A stretch of DNA of 40,852 nucleotides, taken from contig CAJMOP010000006.1 of the NCBI GenBank assembly GCA_905215115.1, positions 1 to 40,852 on the forward strand. The letters run 5' to 3'. Under the pieces are notes generated by a model. That model was not told the origin of the DNA and searched no databases. It worked only from the letters and a program-made list of their open reading frames with translations. A program made the position numbers and the translations under genes. Below, in pieces: positions 7,154-15,620 of the stretch; the stretch's first letter is position 1; each line of letters begins with the position of its first letter. The DNA comes from an uncultured bacterium (GTDB lineage: Bacteria > Actinomycetota > Coriobacteriia > Coriobacteriales > Coriobacteriaceae).

Positions 7154-8365
7154 TTAAAGAGAGAATAGGCGTGCGGTGACCGTCTCGGGTATACCCTGGC
7201 TGTTGCGCACCGTGGCGTACGTAAGGAATGAGTCCGATTTTCCCGCCGTAGCTGGATAATCGCCATATTCCAAAGCGCGGTCGGGCGACAACAGCGAGCC
7301 ATAGGTCTTGGCAGAGGTGTCGATGAGAAAATGCGATGCCTGTACCTTAACGAGATATTTATTCTTCTTGCCGGCAGCACATGCGAGCGGCTCGCGGGAC
7401 AGAAAGAGGTACGGCCCTCCCTCATTACCGATATACGTGCCCATGTTGCCCAAGCTGCCCACGCCACTATAGGTCGCCTCGATAGAAAACACGAAGGTAT
7501 CGCCCATATATACGGCCTCGAAAGGCGAGACTGACGAGGGAAGGACTAGCTGGGCACGTTTGGTGTTGTTGCCATCGGTCAGATCGATTGCCGTTATGCC
7601 ATAGTAGACGCCTTCGTCGTTGCGGACACGCGGCGAGATGGTCAAAATGCCGTCGCTCGCGCGCGGGGCCGATGCAAAGCGGCCCATCGATTTCCAAATT
7701 ACCTCGGCCTTGGATTCATCAAGCGAGCGACGATAGCAAAACGAATCACTACTCGTTTTATTGCCGCCTGCCGAAGGCATTTTATACCAGATGACCGATG
7801 ACCCGAACGCCGTAAACAGTGGCGGATCATAGTCCTTGCCACCCCGATCGAGCTCAACCACGTCGCCAGAGAGCGAAGCGCCCGACAGATTTTGAGCGTA
7901 GAGTTTCCACGATGAGTTCGCAAAGTTCATCTCGACCCAAGCAAACACGCCATCGCCGGCGCGAACATCGTAAAACGAATACCCCGTACCTTCGACGGGA
8001 TCCTCGATAAGCGTCGTGAGCGAGCCGTCGCCCAAGTTGAGCACGCCAAGCGTGTTGGCATGTAACGCAGACGCCGGGGCCATCATCGCCGCGGCGTAAT
8101 CGCCGTCGCAGTAGTACAGCAGCGTACCCAAGGGCAATGTCCATGAAGCCATGGGCTCAAGATCGATATCGACGGCCTCATACTCATCCGTAATCGAGAC
8201 AATCTTTGAGTCGTCTTTGATAACCTGTGGCTCGCCGGCAGCATCGTCGCTGGTACCCGTTTTCTTTGAGCATCCGGCAAGCACCGTGGCAGCGCCCGCG
8301 GCAGCCCCTCCGAGCACAAAGCCGCGGCGCGATATTCCATTCTTGATGTGGTCGGCGATACCCAT
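7154..8365 (-). CDS. Tat-exported lipoprotein, propeller-like, unknown function
   Basis: The N-terminus carries a twin-arginine signal followed by a lipobox: SRRGFVLGG at 12-20 and VLAGC ending at Cys32, so the folded protein is probably exported by Tat and anchored as a lipoprotein. The mature part of about 370 residues has repeated beta-rich segments with aromatic/Asp patterns (FAWVEM, SVIWYKMP, AEVIWKSM, FVFSIEATY), suggestive of a beta-propeller, but no active-site motif is evident. I chose the ATG at 8365, which overlaps the stop of the upstream TSCPD gene as TAATG. Longer versions would lie inside that gene. The ligand and function are unknown. Confidence 0.8.
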   Translation of the reverse strand: MGIADHIKNGISRRGFVLGGAAAGAATVLAGCSKKTGTSDDAAGEPQVIKDDSKIVSITDEYEAVDIDLEPMASWTLPLGTLLYYCDGDYAAAMMAPASALHANTLGVLNLGDGSLTTLIEDPVEGTGYSFYDVRAGDGVFAWVEMNFANSSWKLYAQNLSGASLSGDVVELDRGGKDYDPPLFTAFGSSVIWYKMPSAGGNKTSSDSFCYRRSLDESKAEVIWKSMGRFASAPRASDGILTISPRVRNDEGVYYGITAIDLTDGNNTKRAQLVLPSSVSPFEAVYMGDTFVFSIEATYSGVGSLGNMGTYIGNEGGPYLFLSREPLACAAGKKNKYLVKVQASHFLIDTSAKTYGSLLSPDRALEYGDYPATAGKSDSFLTYATVRNSQGIPETVTARLFSL

Positions 8366-8628
8366 TAGGCGATCTCGGCGCGAGCGGCCTCGATAGCGCG
8401 CGTAAGTTGATCGGCGCAAGAGGTCTTTTTCATACCGCAGGTATTACCGGCGAGAACCTCGATTACGCGATCGGCAGGAGCACCCTCGACTAACTTGGAG
8501 ATTGCCTTGAGATTGCCGTCACAGCCGCCGGTAAACTCAACGCCCAGCACCTTGCTGCCATCGTCAGAGAGATTGAGGTGAATATTGCGAGAGCATACAC
8601 CCTGCGGCTTGTAGTCAAAACTAATCAT
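8365..8628 (-). CDS. TSCPD domain protein (TIGR03905-like)
   Basis: An 87-residue protein made of a single TSCPD domain. Visible hallmarks are GGCDGNLKAISKLVEG in the middle and the CGMKKTSCADQL segment with paired cysteines near the C-terminus. TSCPD domains also occur at the C-terminus of ribonucleotide reductases. Stand-alone copies like this are common in gut anaerobes and their role is not established; a metal- or redox-related function is a guess from the cysteines (12, 36, 64, 71). It is translationally coupled to the Tat lipoprotein by a one-base stop/start overlap. Confidence 0.85.
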   Translation of the reverse strand: MISFDYKPQGVCSRNIHLNLSDDGSKVLGVEFTGGCDGNLKAISKLVEGAPADRVIEVLAGNTCGMKKTSCADQLTRAIEAARAEIA

Positions 8629-8741
8629 TGAGATCCCCTCTCAGAAAGAAATTTCAGACGTCTATTATCCCCGCCTGGGCCGACTTATTATCGCAAGCAC
8701 CGATTCAACATCCTACGATGCATGGACTCGCGGGGGCAAGA

Positions 8742-10541
8742 TTAGCAGTCCGCACCCTGTGCGTGGACCGTGCGCTTCTCCCGATACATATTGTGGTCGG
8801 CGACACGATATACATCGGCCAGCGTATTTCCAGCCGTCTCGACGGTCGCCACGCCAATCGATGCGCTGACCGTCAGGGCCTCATCGCTTACCGCGGCAAG
8901 ACCGAGACGAAGATCCTGTTCCAGCCCGAGCGCAGACTCGTTGTCAGTATGGGGGCAAACCAGCAAAAACTCGTCGCCGCCAAGGCGCATCGGCAGATAA
9001 TCCGCACCAGCCACCCGCCGCAGCACGGACGCCGTCCGTCGCAGCAGTTCATCCCCCATCTCGTGACCATAGATGTCGTTGGTCCGCTTGAGATAATTGC
9101 AGTCCAACATAATCACGCTCACGGGCAAGTCCTCGTTTACCAGGCTATCTCCGCGCGATTCAAGATAGTTGCGGTTGCGAAGCCCCGTCAGTTTGTCTTG
9201 ATATGACAGCTCCTCGGCATGCTTGACCATCGATATGTTGTGCGTCGCCACGACGACCGACTCCAGCCGGCCTTGCTCATCGCGATGCTGGGGGACAACC
9301 TGTAGCGAGTACCAAGCGCCTCGACAATCTCGCACCTCGGCAGCCAAGTACGGTACGCCCTCCATACGTTCACGAAGCGAACTTATATCTACGAGTCCCA
9401 CAACCGCTTCGCGGCTTTCGGGGCTCACGATATCCCGGCAGACCGTGTCCATAAAGTCATATGCCTCGCTGTGCTCGGCAAATATCTTCGCTATCGCCGG
9501 CGACATATTGATCCCCTCGATCTCGAGGGTGTCGAGATGCAAAAGGAAGGTCGAATCGTAGATGGCGCTTATGGCATTGATAATGCCGAGCTGTTTATCC
9601 TTTTCGACCAAATTACGGTGGTCAACGATATTTCGAGCCAACAGCACCACGACCCAAAACGCAAGACACACCAAGACGCCGACGGCGACAAATGAAATCC
9701 TGTCAGACATGACCTCAGATTTGGGATATAGCGCAAACAGGCGGTAGTCCTTATATGCCGCACGCACGGCATACCATTCGTCTCCTCGATATTCGATGCG
9801 CGTCAGGCCGTCGTCTTTCCACTCAACTCCTACGCTGGTGAGGAGTCGGGCGAGCGACACGTCAGCATCGGCACTGTTGGATGAGACAATCTCCGCATCC
9901 TCCATAACAAGCACCGTGGGACCCTGGTGGAAGGTACTGTTCGAAAGCACGTCGGCTATGGCATATGAATAGTCGTCCGCCGTATCGGAAACAAGTGAGC
10001 GGTATGCCAGGGCAACGCCGTCGCCATACGGAACAGCACAGACGGCAAAAACGACACCACGGCGCTCATCGACAGTTGAGTAGGTCACTTTGGAACCTTG
10101 ATACATCGATGCGACCGGCGAACAGGCCAACTCATCTCGCCACAACATGAGCGGATCGCGACCATCGATGTCGTAGTGGGCAGCCATATGGCCATCGGAG
10201 TCCATGACCATCAGCCCCGAAAGGTTCTCGGCATGGACAAATTGCTCGATAAGATCGTCGTTAACCTCAACGCGATCAGAGGACAGGAACGTCACAAACG
10301 ATTCGACCGCGGCGAGCAAATCGTGCGTCGCCTCGGTTTTTCTCCCCTGTTCGTAGCGGTCATATTTTTCGCAAGCGTTCTCCAAAAACACCATGGTTTC
10401 TTGGCCAAACCCAAGCGTTTTTTCGAGGCAGCGATGGGTTCCAACCGTATACAACAGGCCTAACAAGACGGCGCTGACAATAACGCTGGCAGCTATGACG
10501 TTCAGAGTCTTTCGACTCAAGCGGTGCTCATCAGTTGTCAT
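8742..10541 (-). CDS. Membrane-bound diguanylate cyclase (GGDEF)
   Basis: Predicted to make cyclic di-GMP from two GTP. The 599 residues show TM1 at about 12-33, an extracytoplasmic sensor region to about 280 (Cache-like by layout), TM2 at about 283-303, a PAS-like region at about 318-440 and a C-terminal GGDEF domain at about 447-590 with DKLTGLRNRNYL and the intact catalytic motif GGDEF at 521-525. I see no RxxD inhibitory site at the usual position five residues before it, so product feedback may be absent. The ATG overlaps the stop of the solute-binding-protein gene as ATGA, with AAGGAGG upstream, so the two are translationally coupled. That pairing suggests the binding protein feeds a signal to this enzyme. 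Confidence 0.93.
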   Translation of the reverse strand: MTTDEHRLSRKTLNVIAASVIVSAVLLGLLYTVGTHRCLEKTLGFGQETMVFLENACEKYDRYEQGRKTEATHDLLAAVESFVTFLSSDRVEVNDDLIEQFVHAENLSGLMVMDSDGHMAAHYDIDGRDPLMLWRDELACSPVASMYQGSKVTYSTVDERRGVVFAVCAVPYGDGVALAYRSLVSDTADDYSYAIADVLSNSTFHQGPTVLVMEDAEIVSSNSADADVSLARLLTSVGVEWKDDGLTRIEYRGDEWYAVRAAYKDYRLFALYPKSEVMSDRISFVAVGVLVCLAFWVVVLLARNIVDHRNLVEKDKQLGIINAISAIYDSTFLLHLDTLEIEGINMSPAIAKIFAEHSEAYDFMDTVCRDIVSPESREAVVGLVDISSLRERMEGVPYLAAEVRDCRGAWYSLQVVPQHRDEQGRLESVVVATHNISMVKHAEELSYQDKLTGLRNRNYLESRGDSLVNEDLPVSVIMLDCNYLKRTNDIYGHEMGDELLRRTASVLRRVAGADYLPMRLGGDEFLLVCPHTDNESALGLEQDLRLGLAAVSDEALTVSASIGVATVETAGNTLADVYRVADHNMYREKRTVHAQGADC

Positions 10542-11374
10542 GAATTTCCTCCTTGCCCGCCCGTCGTCGCTCCTGTCTTGTAATTGCCCACAATACGGTC
10601 AATCGTGCCATCTCGATCCATCTCGAACAGCACGGTATTGAGGTTTTTGACGTACTCCCCCTCATAGCCGTCCTTAAACGCGACGCCAAGGTCAACCGTC
10701 ATAACGTTGTCAGCGAACACGCGGTAAAGGCCGGGATACTGGGCGACAAGTCGATCAAGCGACTGAACGTCCGCCATCCAACAGTCGACATACCCTTTGG
10801 CGAGGGCGGCTTTGCAGAGCTCGGCAGAACCGTACGATTTGATTTGCACGTCCGGCGAGATTTCCAGATCCCCTGCGAGCAATCGGCGTTCGCTCACCGA
10901 GCCCGCAATCACCGCGATGGTCTTGCTTCCATCGAGATGCGCCAAGGACTTGATGCCGCTCGTTTTCTTGGCGGCAACCGAGACCGGCACGGTTAGATAC
11001 GGCTCGGTCCAGTAATACTTATCCTCGCGATAGCAGGGAGAATAATCACACCACAGGCAATCGATATCACCGTTTTTGAGCAGCCGGTCGCGATCGTTCC
11101 AGTCAATATCGACAAACTGTGGCTTGAGCCCCGCACGCTTGCAGGCCTCGCGGGCGATGTCGATATCGATACCGACGTAATCGCCCGTGGTATCGATATA
11201 CACATAGGGGTCGTTATCCGTAACGCCGATTTTGAGTACTGGGAGATCTTTGTCGGCTTCATTCGAGGAGGAAGAACTGCTTCGAACGGTATACGTCAGG
11301 GCGACCACACAGGCAGCAACAAGGAGCATGAGCGTAAACGAGACAATGGCGACTCGCTTGATACGTCTGGGCAC
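10538..11374 (-). CDS. Family 3 extracellular solute-binding protein, membrane-anchored
   Basis: A 278-residue SBP_bac_3 (amino-acid-type) binding protein. The fold markers are LKIGVTDNDPYVY, a GIDIDIAREACKRAG segment, DCLWCDYSP, TEPYLTVPVSV and the later lobe with YVDCWMADVQSLD. The N-terminus has one hydrophobic segment (8-29) that contains a lipobox-like LVAAC ending at Cys22, but hydrophobic residues continue after it, so an uncleaved anchor is also possible. A Ser-rich linker (about 32-37) follows. No permease or ATPase is encoded nearby. Instead the gene overlaps a diguanylate cyclase by four bases, so it is more likely a sensor than a transporter component. The start is GTG with AGGAGG just upstream. 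Confidence 0.88.
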   Translation of the reverse strand: MPRRIKRVAIVSFTLMLLVAACVVALTYTVRSSSSSSNEADKDLPVLKIGVTDNDPYVYIDTTGDYVGIDIDIAREACKRAGLKPQFVDIDWNDRDRLLKNGDIDCLWCDYSPCYREDKYYWTEPYLTVPVSVAAKKTSGIKSLAHLDGSKTIAVIAGSVSERRLLAGDLEISPDVQIKSYGSAELCKAALAKGYVDCWMADVQSLDRLVAQYPGLYRVFADNVMTVDLGVAFKDGYEGEYVKNLNTVLFEMDRDGTIDRIVGNYKTGATTGGQGGNS

Positions 11375-11438
11375 GCTCCTCCTTTCATCGAAACAGCAGT
11401 AAAGTTCATTTTATTACCGGGAGCCAATGCGGCAGTGA

Positions 11439-11471
11439 AAAAAGCGCCTTGCCCAAAACGGGCAAGGCGCC
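11439..11471 (-). terminator. Rho-independent terminator of purB
   Basis: GCGCCTTGCCC (11445-11455) and GGGCAAGGCGC (11461-11471) form a perfect 11-bp stem with a five-base loop. On the minus strand it is followed by six T. It lies about 45 bp after the purB stop and separates purB from the solute-binding/cyclase operon. Confidence 0.92.
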
Positions 11472-11513
11472 AATGGTTGAAATGCATCCGCAGGCGGTCG
11501 AATTAGGTCAACC

Positions 11514-12860
11514 CTACTCGAAGCTCAGCTGCTCCAGACGATCGAAGACCGTGTCGATGCGGGTGAGGAAGTCCCACGGATCAAAGATCTCGTCGAGCTT
11601 CTCCTGGCTGACGGTGCAGCGCGGATCAGCCTCGAGACGCTCCTTAAAGGTGGGGCCGGAGACGCAATCCTGTACCTCGTGCCAGGTTGCCATGGCGTTC
11701 TCCTGCACAATGGCGTACGCGTCCTCGCGGGTGATGCCCGTGTCGACGAGGGCCAGCAGGACCTTGGAGGAAAAAATGAGGCCGCGTGTCTTGTTGAGGT
11801 TGGCCATCATGCGAGCGGGATACAACTGCAGGCCGTCGATAACGCGGATGAGGCACTGGAACATGTGGTCGAGCGCGATGAAACTATCGGCCTGGGCGAC
11901 GCGCTCGGCAGAGGAGTGCGAAATGTCACGCTCGTGCCACAGGGCGACGTTGTCGAAGGCAACCTGCGCGTTGGCCTTCACGACGCGCGACAGGCCGCAG
12001 ACCTTCTCCATGGTGATGGGGTTGCGCTTGTGCGGCATGGCGGAGCTGCCCTTTTGACCCTTGCGGAACGGCTCCTCGGCCTCGAGGGTATCGGTCTTCT
12101 GCAGATTGCGAACCTCGGTAGCGATGCGCTCGCAGGTGGCCGCCGTGGTGGCAAGAACACCGGCGAGATAGGCGTGATGGTCGCGGCTAATAACCTGCGT
12201 GGACAGCGGGTCGTGAACCAGGCCCAGGTGCTCGCAGACATACTCCTCGACAAACGGCTCGATGGAGCTGTAGGTGCCGACAGCGCCCGAGATGGCGCCG
12301 AAGGCAACATTCTTGCGGGCGTCCTCAAGACGATCCAGATCGCGCTTGAGCTCCCAGGCCCAAGAGCCAAACTTCATGCCGAAGGTCATCGGCTCGGCGT
12401 GGATACCATGAGTGCGGCCGGCACAGAGCGTATTGCGCTCCTCAAAGGCGCGACGCTTGCAAATCTCGCCGAGCTTCTTGACGTCCTCGATGATCAAGTC
12501 GCAGGCCTGGGTGAGCTGGTAGCACAGAGCCGTGTCGCCCAGATCGGAGCTGGTCATGCCATAGTGAACCCAGCGGCTGGGCTTGGGGTCGCCCTCGGGA
12601 ACATCGGCATCGATGTATTCCTTCATGTTGGTCAGGAAGGCAATGACGTCGTGGCGCGTGACTTCCTCGATCTCATCGACCTTCGCCTTCTCAAAGTTGG
12701 CATGATCGCGGATCCACTGGGCCTCGTCTTTGGAAATACCGATCTTACCGAGCTCCGCCTGGGCCTCGCAGGCCAGAACCTCGATCTCCTGCCAAATGGC
12801 GTACTTGTTCTCGAGGGAGAAGATGTGTCCCATCTCCGGGCGGGTATAGCGATCGATCAT
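11514..12860 (-). CDS. purB: Adenylosuccinate lyase
   Basis: It cleaves SAICAR to AICAR plus fumarate and adenylosuccinate to AMP plus fumarate, acting twice in purine synthesis. The 448 residues show the fumarase/aspartase superfamily regions: MTSSDLGDTA, the GRTHGIHAEPMTFG segment with the general-acid-type His151, and the signature GSSAMPHKRNP at about 271-281 with its catalytic serine. I chose the ATG at 12860 because AAGGAG precedes it by six bases and the protein then begins MIDRYTRPEM, as in family members. The gene appears monocistronic, with its own terminator. It acts directly on the product of PurC, encoded 7 kb away. Confidence 0.96.
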   Translation of the reverse strand: MIDRYTRPEMGHIFSLENKYAIWQEIEVLACEAQAELGKIGISKDEAQWIRDHANFEKAKVDEIEEVTRHDVIAFLTNMKEYIDADVPEGDPKPSRWVHYGMTSSDLGDTALCYQLTQACDLIIEDVKKLGEICKRRAFEERNTLCAGRTHGIHAEPMTFGMKFGSWAWELKRDLDRLEDARKNVAFGAISGAVGTYSSIEPFVEEYVCEHLGLVHDPLSTQVISRDHHAYLAGVLATTAATCERIATEVRNLQKTDTLEAEEPFRKGQKGSSAMPHKRNPITMEKVCGLSRVVKANAQVAFDNVALWHERDISHSSAERVAQADSFIALDHMFQCLIRVIDGLQLYPARMMANLNKTRGLIFSSKVLLALVDTGITREDAYAIVQENAMATWHEVQDCVSGPTFKERLEADPRCTVSQEKLDEIFDPWDFLTRIDTVFDRLEQLSFE

Positions 12861-13023
12861 AGCGGCTCCTTTTTGGTTATTGGCACGTTGGTCGTAACCC
12901 AACCATTGTACCGTGCGCAGGTGCAAGTATGGGCAGCAGGCATGAACCTAACATTTTGGAATTGGAGCGGGCAACGAAGATGGACAGCAGCGTCACCGCA
13001 GCAGGCGGCAATAGTTCCGTGTA

Positions 13024-13074
13024 CTAATGTAATTTCACGCGTTATCCGCGAAGCTACATGCGAAATTACATTAG
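13024..13074. promoter_or_regulatory. Long inverted repeat with TAATGTAAT half-sites (distal operator pair)
   Basis: CTAATGTAATTTC (13024-13036) and GAAATTACATTAG (13062-13074) are perfect 13-bp inverted arms with a 25-nt spacer. The core 9-mers start 40 bp apart, close to four helical turns, which would put bound proteins on one face of the DNA. The same 9-mer recurs three times nearer the downstream gene. This whole 12927-13258 gap holds no gene. Confidence 0.6.
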
Positions 13075-13198
13075 AAGAAGACACATTATTTTCCGTTTCC
13101 CCTGGCAGCTAATCTGCGAGGTAAATTAAAAGTACAGACATTATATGCACTGAAATATATGACCTTACAGTCGGCCTACAGCCTTATGCACGGGCGGC

Positions 13199-13247
13199 TA
13201 ATGTAACAGGAGATATAATTACATTAGTTGCGGATAAAATTACATTA
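13199..13247 (+). promoter_or_regulatory. Promoter-proximal operator cluster of the AlbA_2 regulator gene
   Basis: It contains TAATGTAA (13199-13206), ATTACATTA (13218-13226) and ATTACATTA (13239-13247); the last two start 21 bp apart, two helical turns. TATAAT at 13214-13219 is a perfect -10 and overlaps the middle site, so binding should block transcription. No good -35 is visible. The last site ends a few bases before GGAG (13251-13254) and the ATG at 13259. The likely regulator is the gene's own product, which is inference. Confidence 0.6.
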
Positions 13248-13258
13248 TATGGAGTGTC

Positions 13259-14932
13259 ATGATACGGAAAACGAGCGAAATGCCCTCCCTACTTCTGCGC
13301 ATCATTGCAGACGTCGAGACCGAGGTCGTCGAATACAAGGCAGCAAAGCAGAACTATGACTTCGAGGACATTGGCAGGTATTTCTCCGCCCTCAGCAACG
13401 AGGCCAATTTACGCAAGGCAGAGTGCGGATGGCTTTTCTTTGGCATTTCAAACGACCGCAAGATAAAGGGAACCGCCTACCGTAAAGAACCCCAATCGCC
13501 AAGTGTCGGCCTGCGACGCCTAAAGCACGAAATCGCCCAATACACCAACAACGGCATGACTTTCGAAGAGATTTACGAGTTTGAGGTTGATGACAAAAGA
13601 GTCATTGCTTTCCAGATACCGGCTGGCAGCTTCGCAACGCCAACGACTTGGCACGGAATCCCTTGGTCACGAGAGAATGAGTCCCTCGTAGAGATGCCCA
13701 AGTTCAAACTCGACGCCATTTACGGGCAGAGCCGGCCCGACTGGTCGCGCCAGATTGCCTACGAGGCAAACTTCGGTGACCTTGATCCAGATGCAGTTAG
13801 CTTTGCATGCTCCAAATTCGTCGAAAAGTTCGGAGAAAGCCAGCCTGCCGTTCGTAGCCTCGACGAAGAATCTATCCTTAGCAAGATGGCGCTTGTGATC
13901 CACGGCCACGTGAGCAATGCGGCGCTCGTTCTTCTGGGCAAACCGGAATCGAGTGTCTTTCTGGGTGGCATTGAGCCGCGCATCACTTGGACGCTCTACG
14001 CGAGCGACGGCTCCACTATGGCCTATGAACACTTTGAGCCGCCCTTCATTCTGCAGGTCGATCGTATCCTGGGAAAGATAAGAAACGAAAAGTATCGCTT
14101 CTTCGACCGCGAAGAGACGCTATTTCCCACCGAAGCGCATCGCTACAGTCCCGAAGTCATTCGAGAACTTCTCCACAACGCTATTGCGCATCAAGATTTC
14201 AGGATGTCAGGAAAGATCAATGTCCTTGAGTATGAGGACAAGCTTATATTCAAGAACGAGGGTGCCTTTATCCCCGAGACGATAGAGAACGCGCTCGCGA
14301 GCGGCTACAAGCCGCCCTACTACCGTAACCCCCTGCTTTCAAGCGCTATGAACAAAACAGGCATGATGGACCGCAACGCCATAGGCATTCGCAACGTCTT
14401 CGATATTCAGCGCAACCGCCTATTACCAATGCCCACCTACGATCTATCTGAGATTGGGCGCGTTGCCGTAACGCTGTACGGTACGGTTCTCAACGAGGAC
14501 TATTCTCGACTTCTCGCAAGCAATCGAAATCTTGATTTGGTGACAGTACTGCTGTTGGACCTCGTTCAGAAGGGACTACCCGTCACAAAGGAACAGTCAC
14601 GTCTGCTTCACGAACAAGGCCTCGTTAGGGGCCGTTACCCCAAACTGACGGTCTCAGCCGAGGTGGCAGCAGCCACCGGTGCCCACAGCGAGTATGTGCG
14701 AAACAAGGGCGTAGACAATAGCGTCTTCAAGGAGTTGATCTTGGAGCTCCTGCGCGTGCGCCCATGTTCAAGAGCGGAGATTATCGCAGGGCTGGATCAT
14801 GCCTTGCCGGCAGACCTTACGGCAAAGCAAAAAGGCGACCATGTAAGCTATCTGCTCCAAAGCCTACGGAAAGCTGGCCGCATCACCAACGCTGGAAGCA
14901 CTTCGGCAGCTGAGTGGCACATAGTCGAGTGA
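13259..14932 (+). CDS. AlbA_2 (Schlafen-type) ATP-binding transcriptional regulator-like protein
   Basis: A 557-residue protein of the COG2865-like group: an N-terminal AlbA_2 domain (about residues 18-155, with VVEYKAAK, a conserved GWLFFGISNDRKIKG segment and IPWSRENESLVEM) followed by a GHKL-like ATPase region with RELLHNAIAHQDF (Asn307, His311), FKNEGAF and a GIRNVFD segment. The C-terminal 130 residues look helical and probably form winged-helix modules (LTVSAEVAAATGAHSEYVRN; PCSRAEIIAGL). Such proteins are often transcriptional regulators or accessory defence proteins. The upstream region carries five TAATGTAAT-type sites, which suggests autoregulation. It lies at the left side of the restriction-modification island and is on the opposite strand to purB. 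Its target beyond itself is unknown. Confidence 0.82.
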   Translation: MIRKTSEMPSLLLRIIADVETEVVEYKAAKQNYDFEDIGRYFSALSNEANLRKAECGWLFFGISNDRKIKGTAYRKEPQSPSVGLRRLKHEIAQYTNNGMTFEEIYEFEVDDKRVIAFQIPAGSFATPTTWHGIPWSRENESLVEMPKFKLDAIYGQSRPDWSRQIAYEANFGDLDPDAVSFACSKFVEKFGESQPAVRSLDEESILSKMALVIHGHVSNAALVLLGKPESSVFLGGIEPRITWTLYASDGSTMAYEHFEPPFILQVDRILGKIRNEKYRFFDREETLFPTEAHRYSPEVIRELLHNAIAHQDFRMSGKINVLEYEDKLIFKNEGAFIPETIENALASGYKPPYYRNPLLSSAMNKTGMMDRNAIGIRNVFDIQRNRLLPMPTYDLSEIGRVAVTLYGTVLNEDYSRLLASNRNLDLVTVLLLDLVQKGLPVTKEQSRLLHEQGLVRGRYPKLTVSAEVAAATGAHSEYVRNKGVDNSVFKELILELLRVRPCSRAEIIAGLDHALPADLTAKQKGDHVSYLLQSLRKAGRITNAGSTSAAEWHIVE

Positions 14933-14960
14933 TATGGCTCGCGATTTCGATTCTGCCAAA

Positions 14961-15006
14961 CAGGCACATTCCAAGCCAAGTTCGCAACTAGCCCAGAATG
15001 TGCCTG
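14961..15006. repeat. 11-bp inverted repeat after the AlbA_2 gene
   Basis: CAGGCACATTC (14961-14971) and GAATGTGCCTG (14996-15006) are perfect arms with a 24-nt spacer. It starts 28 bp after the stop codon. No T-run follows, so a Rho-independent terminator is uncertain. The arm-and-spacer geometry is close to that of the operator repeat at 13024-13074, though the sequence differs. The 14933-15392 gap contains no gene I can support. Confidence 0.45.
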
Positions 15007-15225
15007 ACTACCAGTCGTGATAGGACGCATCCTCCGTCGTCTGGCATCGCGCAGCGTCAGGCAACAGCGCATATGGTTGATCCAACTGAAGTCGACATCC
15101 AATCGGGCATTGCAACCTTGCGAGACGGCAGTCTCATACAACAAAAATAGTTCCCTGCCACTCCATGCACGAGCGGCAGGGAGCGCTCATGGCGGATCAT
15201 TTCTCAAGCTCCACCTTCCTCAACC

Positions 15226-15260
15226 GTAAAAACGTCCAATGTCTTAGAGGCCGTTTTTAC
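15226..15260. repeat. Inverted repeat upstream of the modification operon
   Basis: GTAAAAACG (15226-15234) and CGTTTTTAC (15252-15260) are perfect 9-bp arms with a 17-nt spacer. The second arm ends in a T-run on the plus strand, so it could terminate readthrough from the left. It could equally be a protein-binding site upstream of the promoter at 15325. Confidence 0.4.
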
Positions 15261-15324
15261 ATTTGTTGGCTTCTATTTCTTTAATTAAAAATCATCCTTT
15301 ACCTGCTGATTCGTGATATTTTGC

Positions 15325-15353
15325 TTGTCTACATATAGGTGTAGACCTATACT
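15325..15353 (+). promoter_or_regulatory. Promoter with embedded palindromic operator for the modification operon
   Basis: TTGTCT (15325-15330) and TATACT (15348-15353) are 17 bp apart, a good sigma-70-type promoter. GTCTACA (15327-15333) and TGTAGAC (15340-15346), 6 nt apart, form a perfect palindrome covering the -35 element and spacer, so a bound dimer would exclude polymerase. The small RHH-like protein encoded 40 bp downstream is a natural candidate repressor. Confidence 0.6.
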
Positions 15354-15392
15354 AATTCCTATTATGGCTAAGCTATGTCCTTGGGAGGTGCC

Positions 15393-15620
15393 ATGCCGTC
15401 AGAAGCTCAGAAGCGAGCCGATCGTAAGTACAAGCACGACAAGACCCAGCAGTTCTGTCTGCGGTTCTATCCCGCCGAAGAGGAGATTTGGTCATTCCTC
15501 TCCGCACAGGAAAACAAGCAGGGATTTCTTAAAGATTTGATTAGCCGCGAGATGGGCGTCGCATCGGGCGGCCCCGCACGCGTTGATACCAACACCAAGG
15601 TTGGAAGGACGGAATCGTAA
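15393..15620 (+). CDS. Small ribbon-helix-helix-like protein, probable operon regulator
   Basis: A 75-residue protein of a type common in gut anaerobes: a basic start (PSEAQKRADRKYKHDK), a strand-like TQQFCLRF, then two helices (AEEEIWSFLSAQ and KQGFLKDLISREM). This fits a MetJ/Arc ribbon-helix-helix fold, and such proteins often control adjacent mobile or modification genes. I chose the ATG at 15393 because GGGAGG lies just before it; an earlier in-frame ATG at 15375 has no ribosome site. Its stop overlaps the methylase ATG as TAATG. The C-terminal 20 residues are probably disordered. Regulation of the palindrome at 15327-15346 is inference. Confidence 0.7.
   Translation: MPSEAQKRADRKYKHDKTQQFCLRFYPAEEEIWSFLSAQENKQGFLKDLISREMGVASGGPARVDTNTKVGRTES

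Noticed and set aside
11679..13112. Plus-strand open frame of 477 codons opposite purB
   Set aside because: Antisense to adenylosuccinate lyase and crosses its promoter and the operator repeat.
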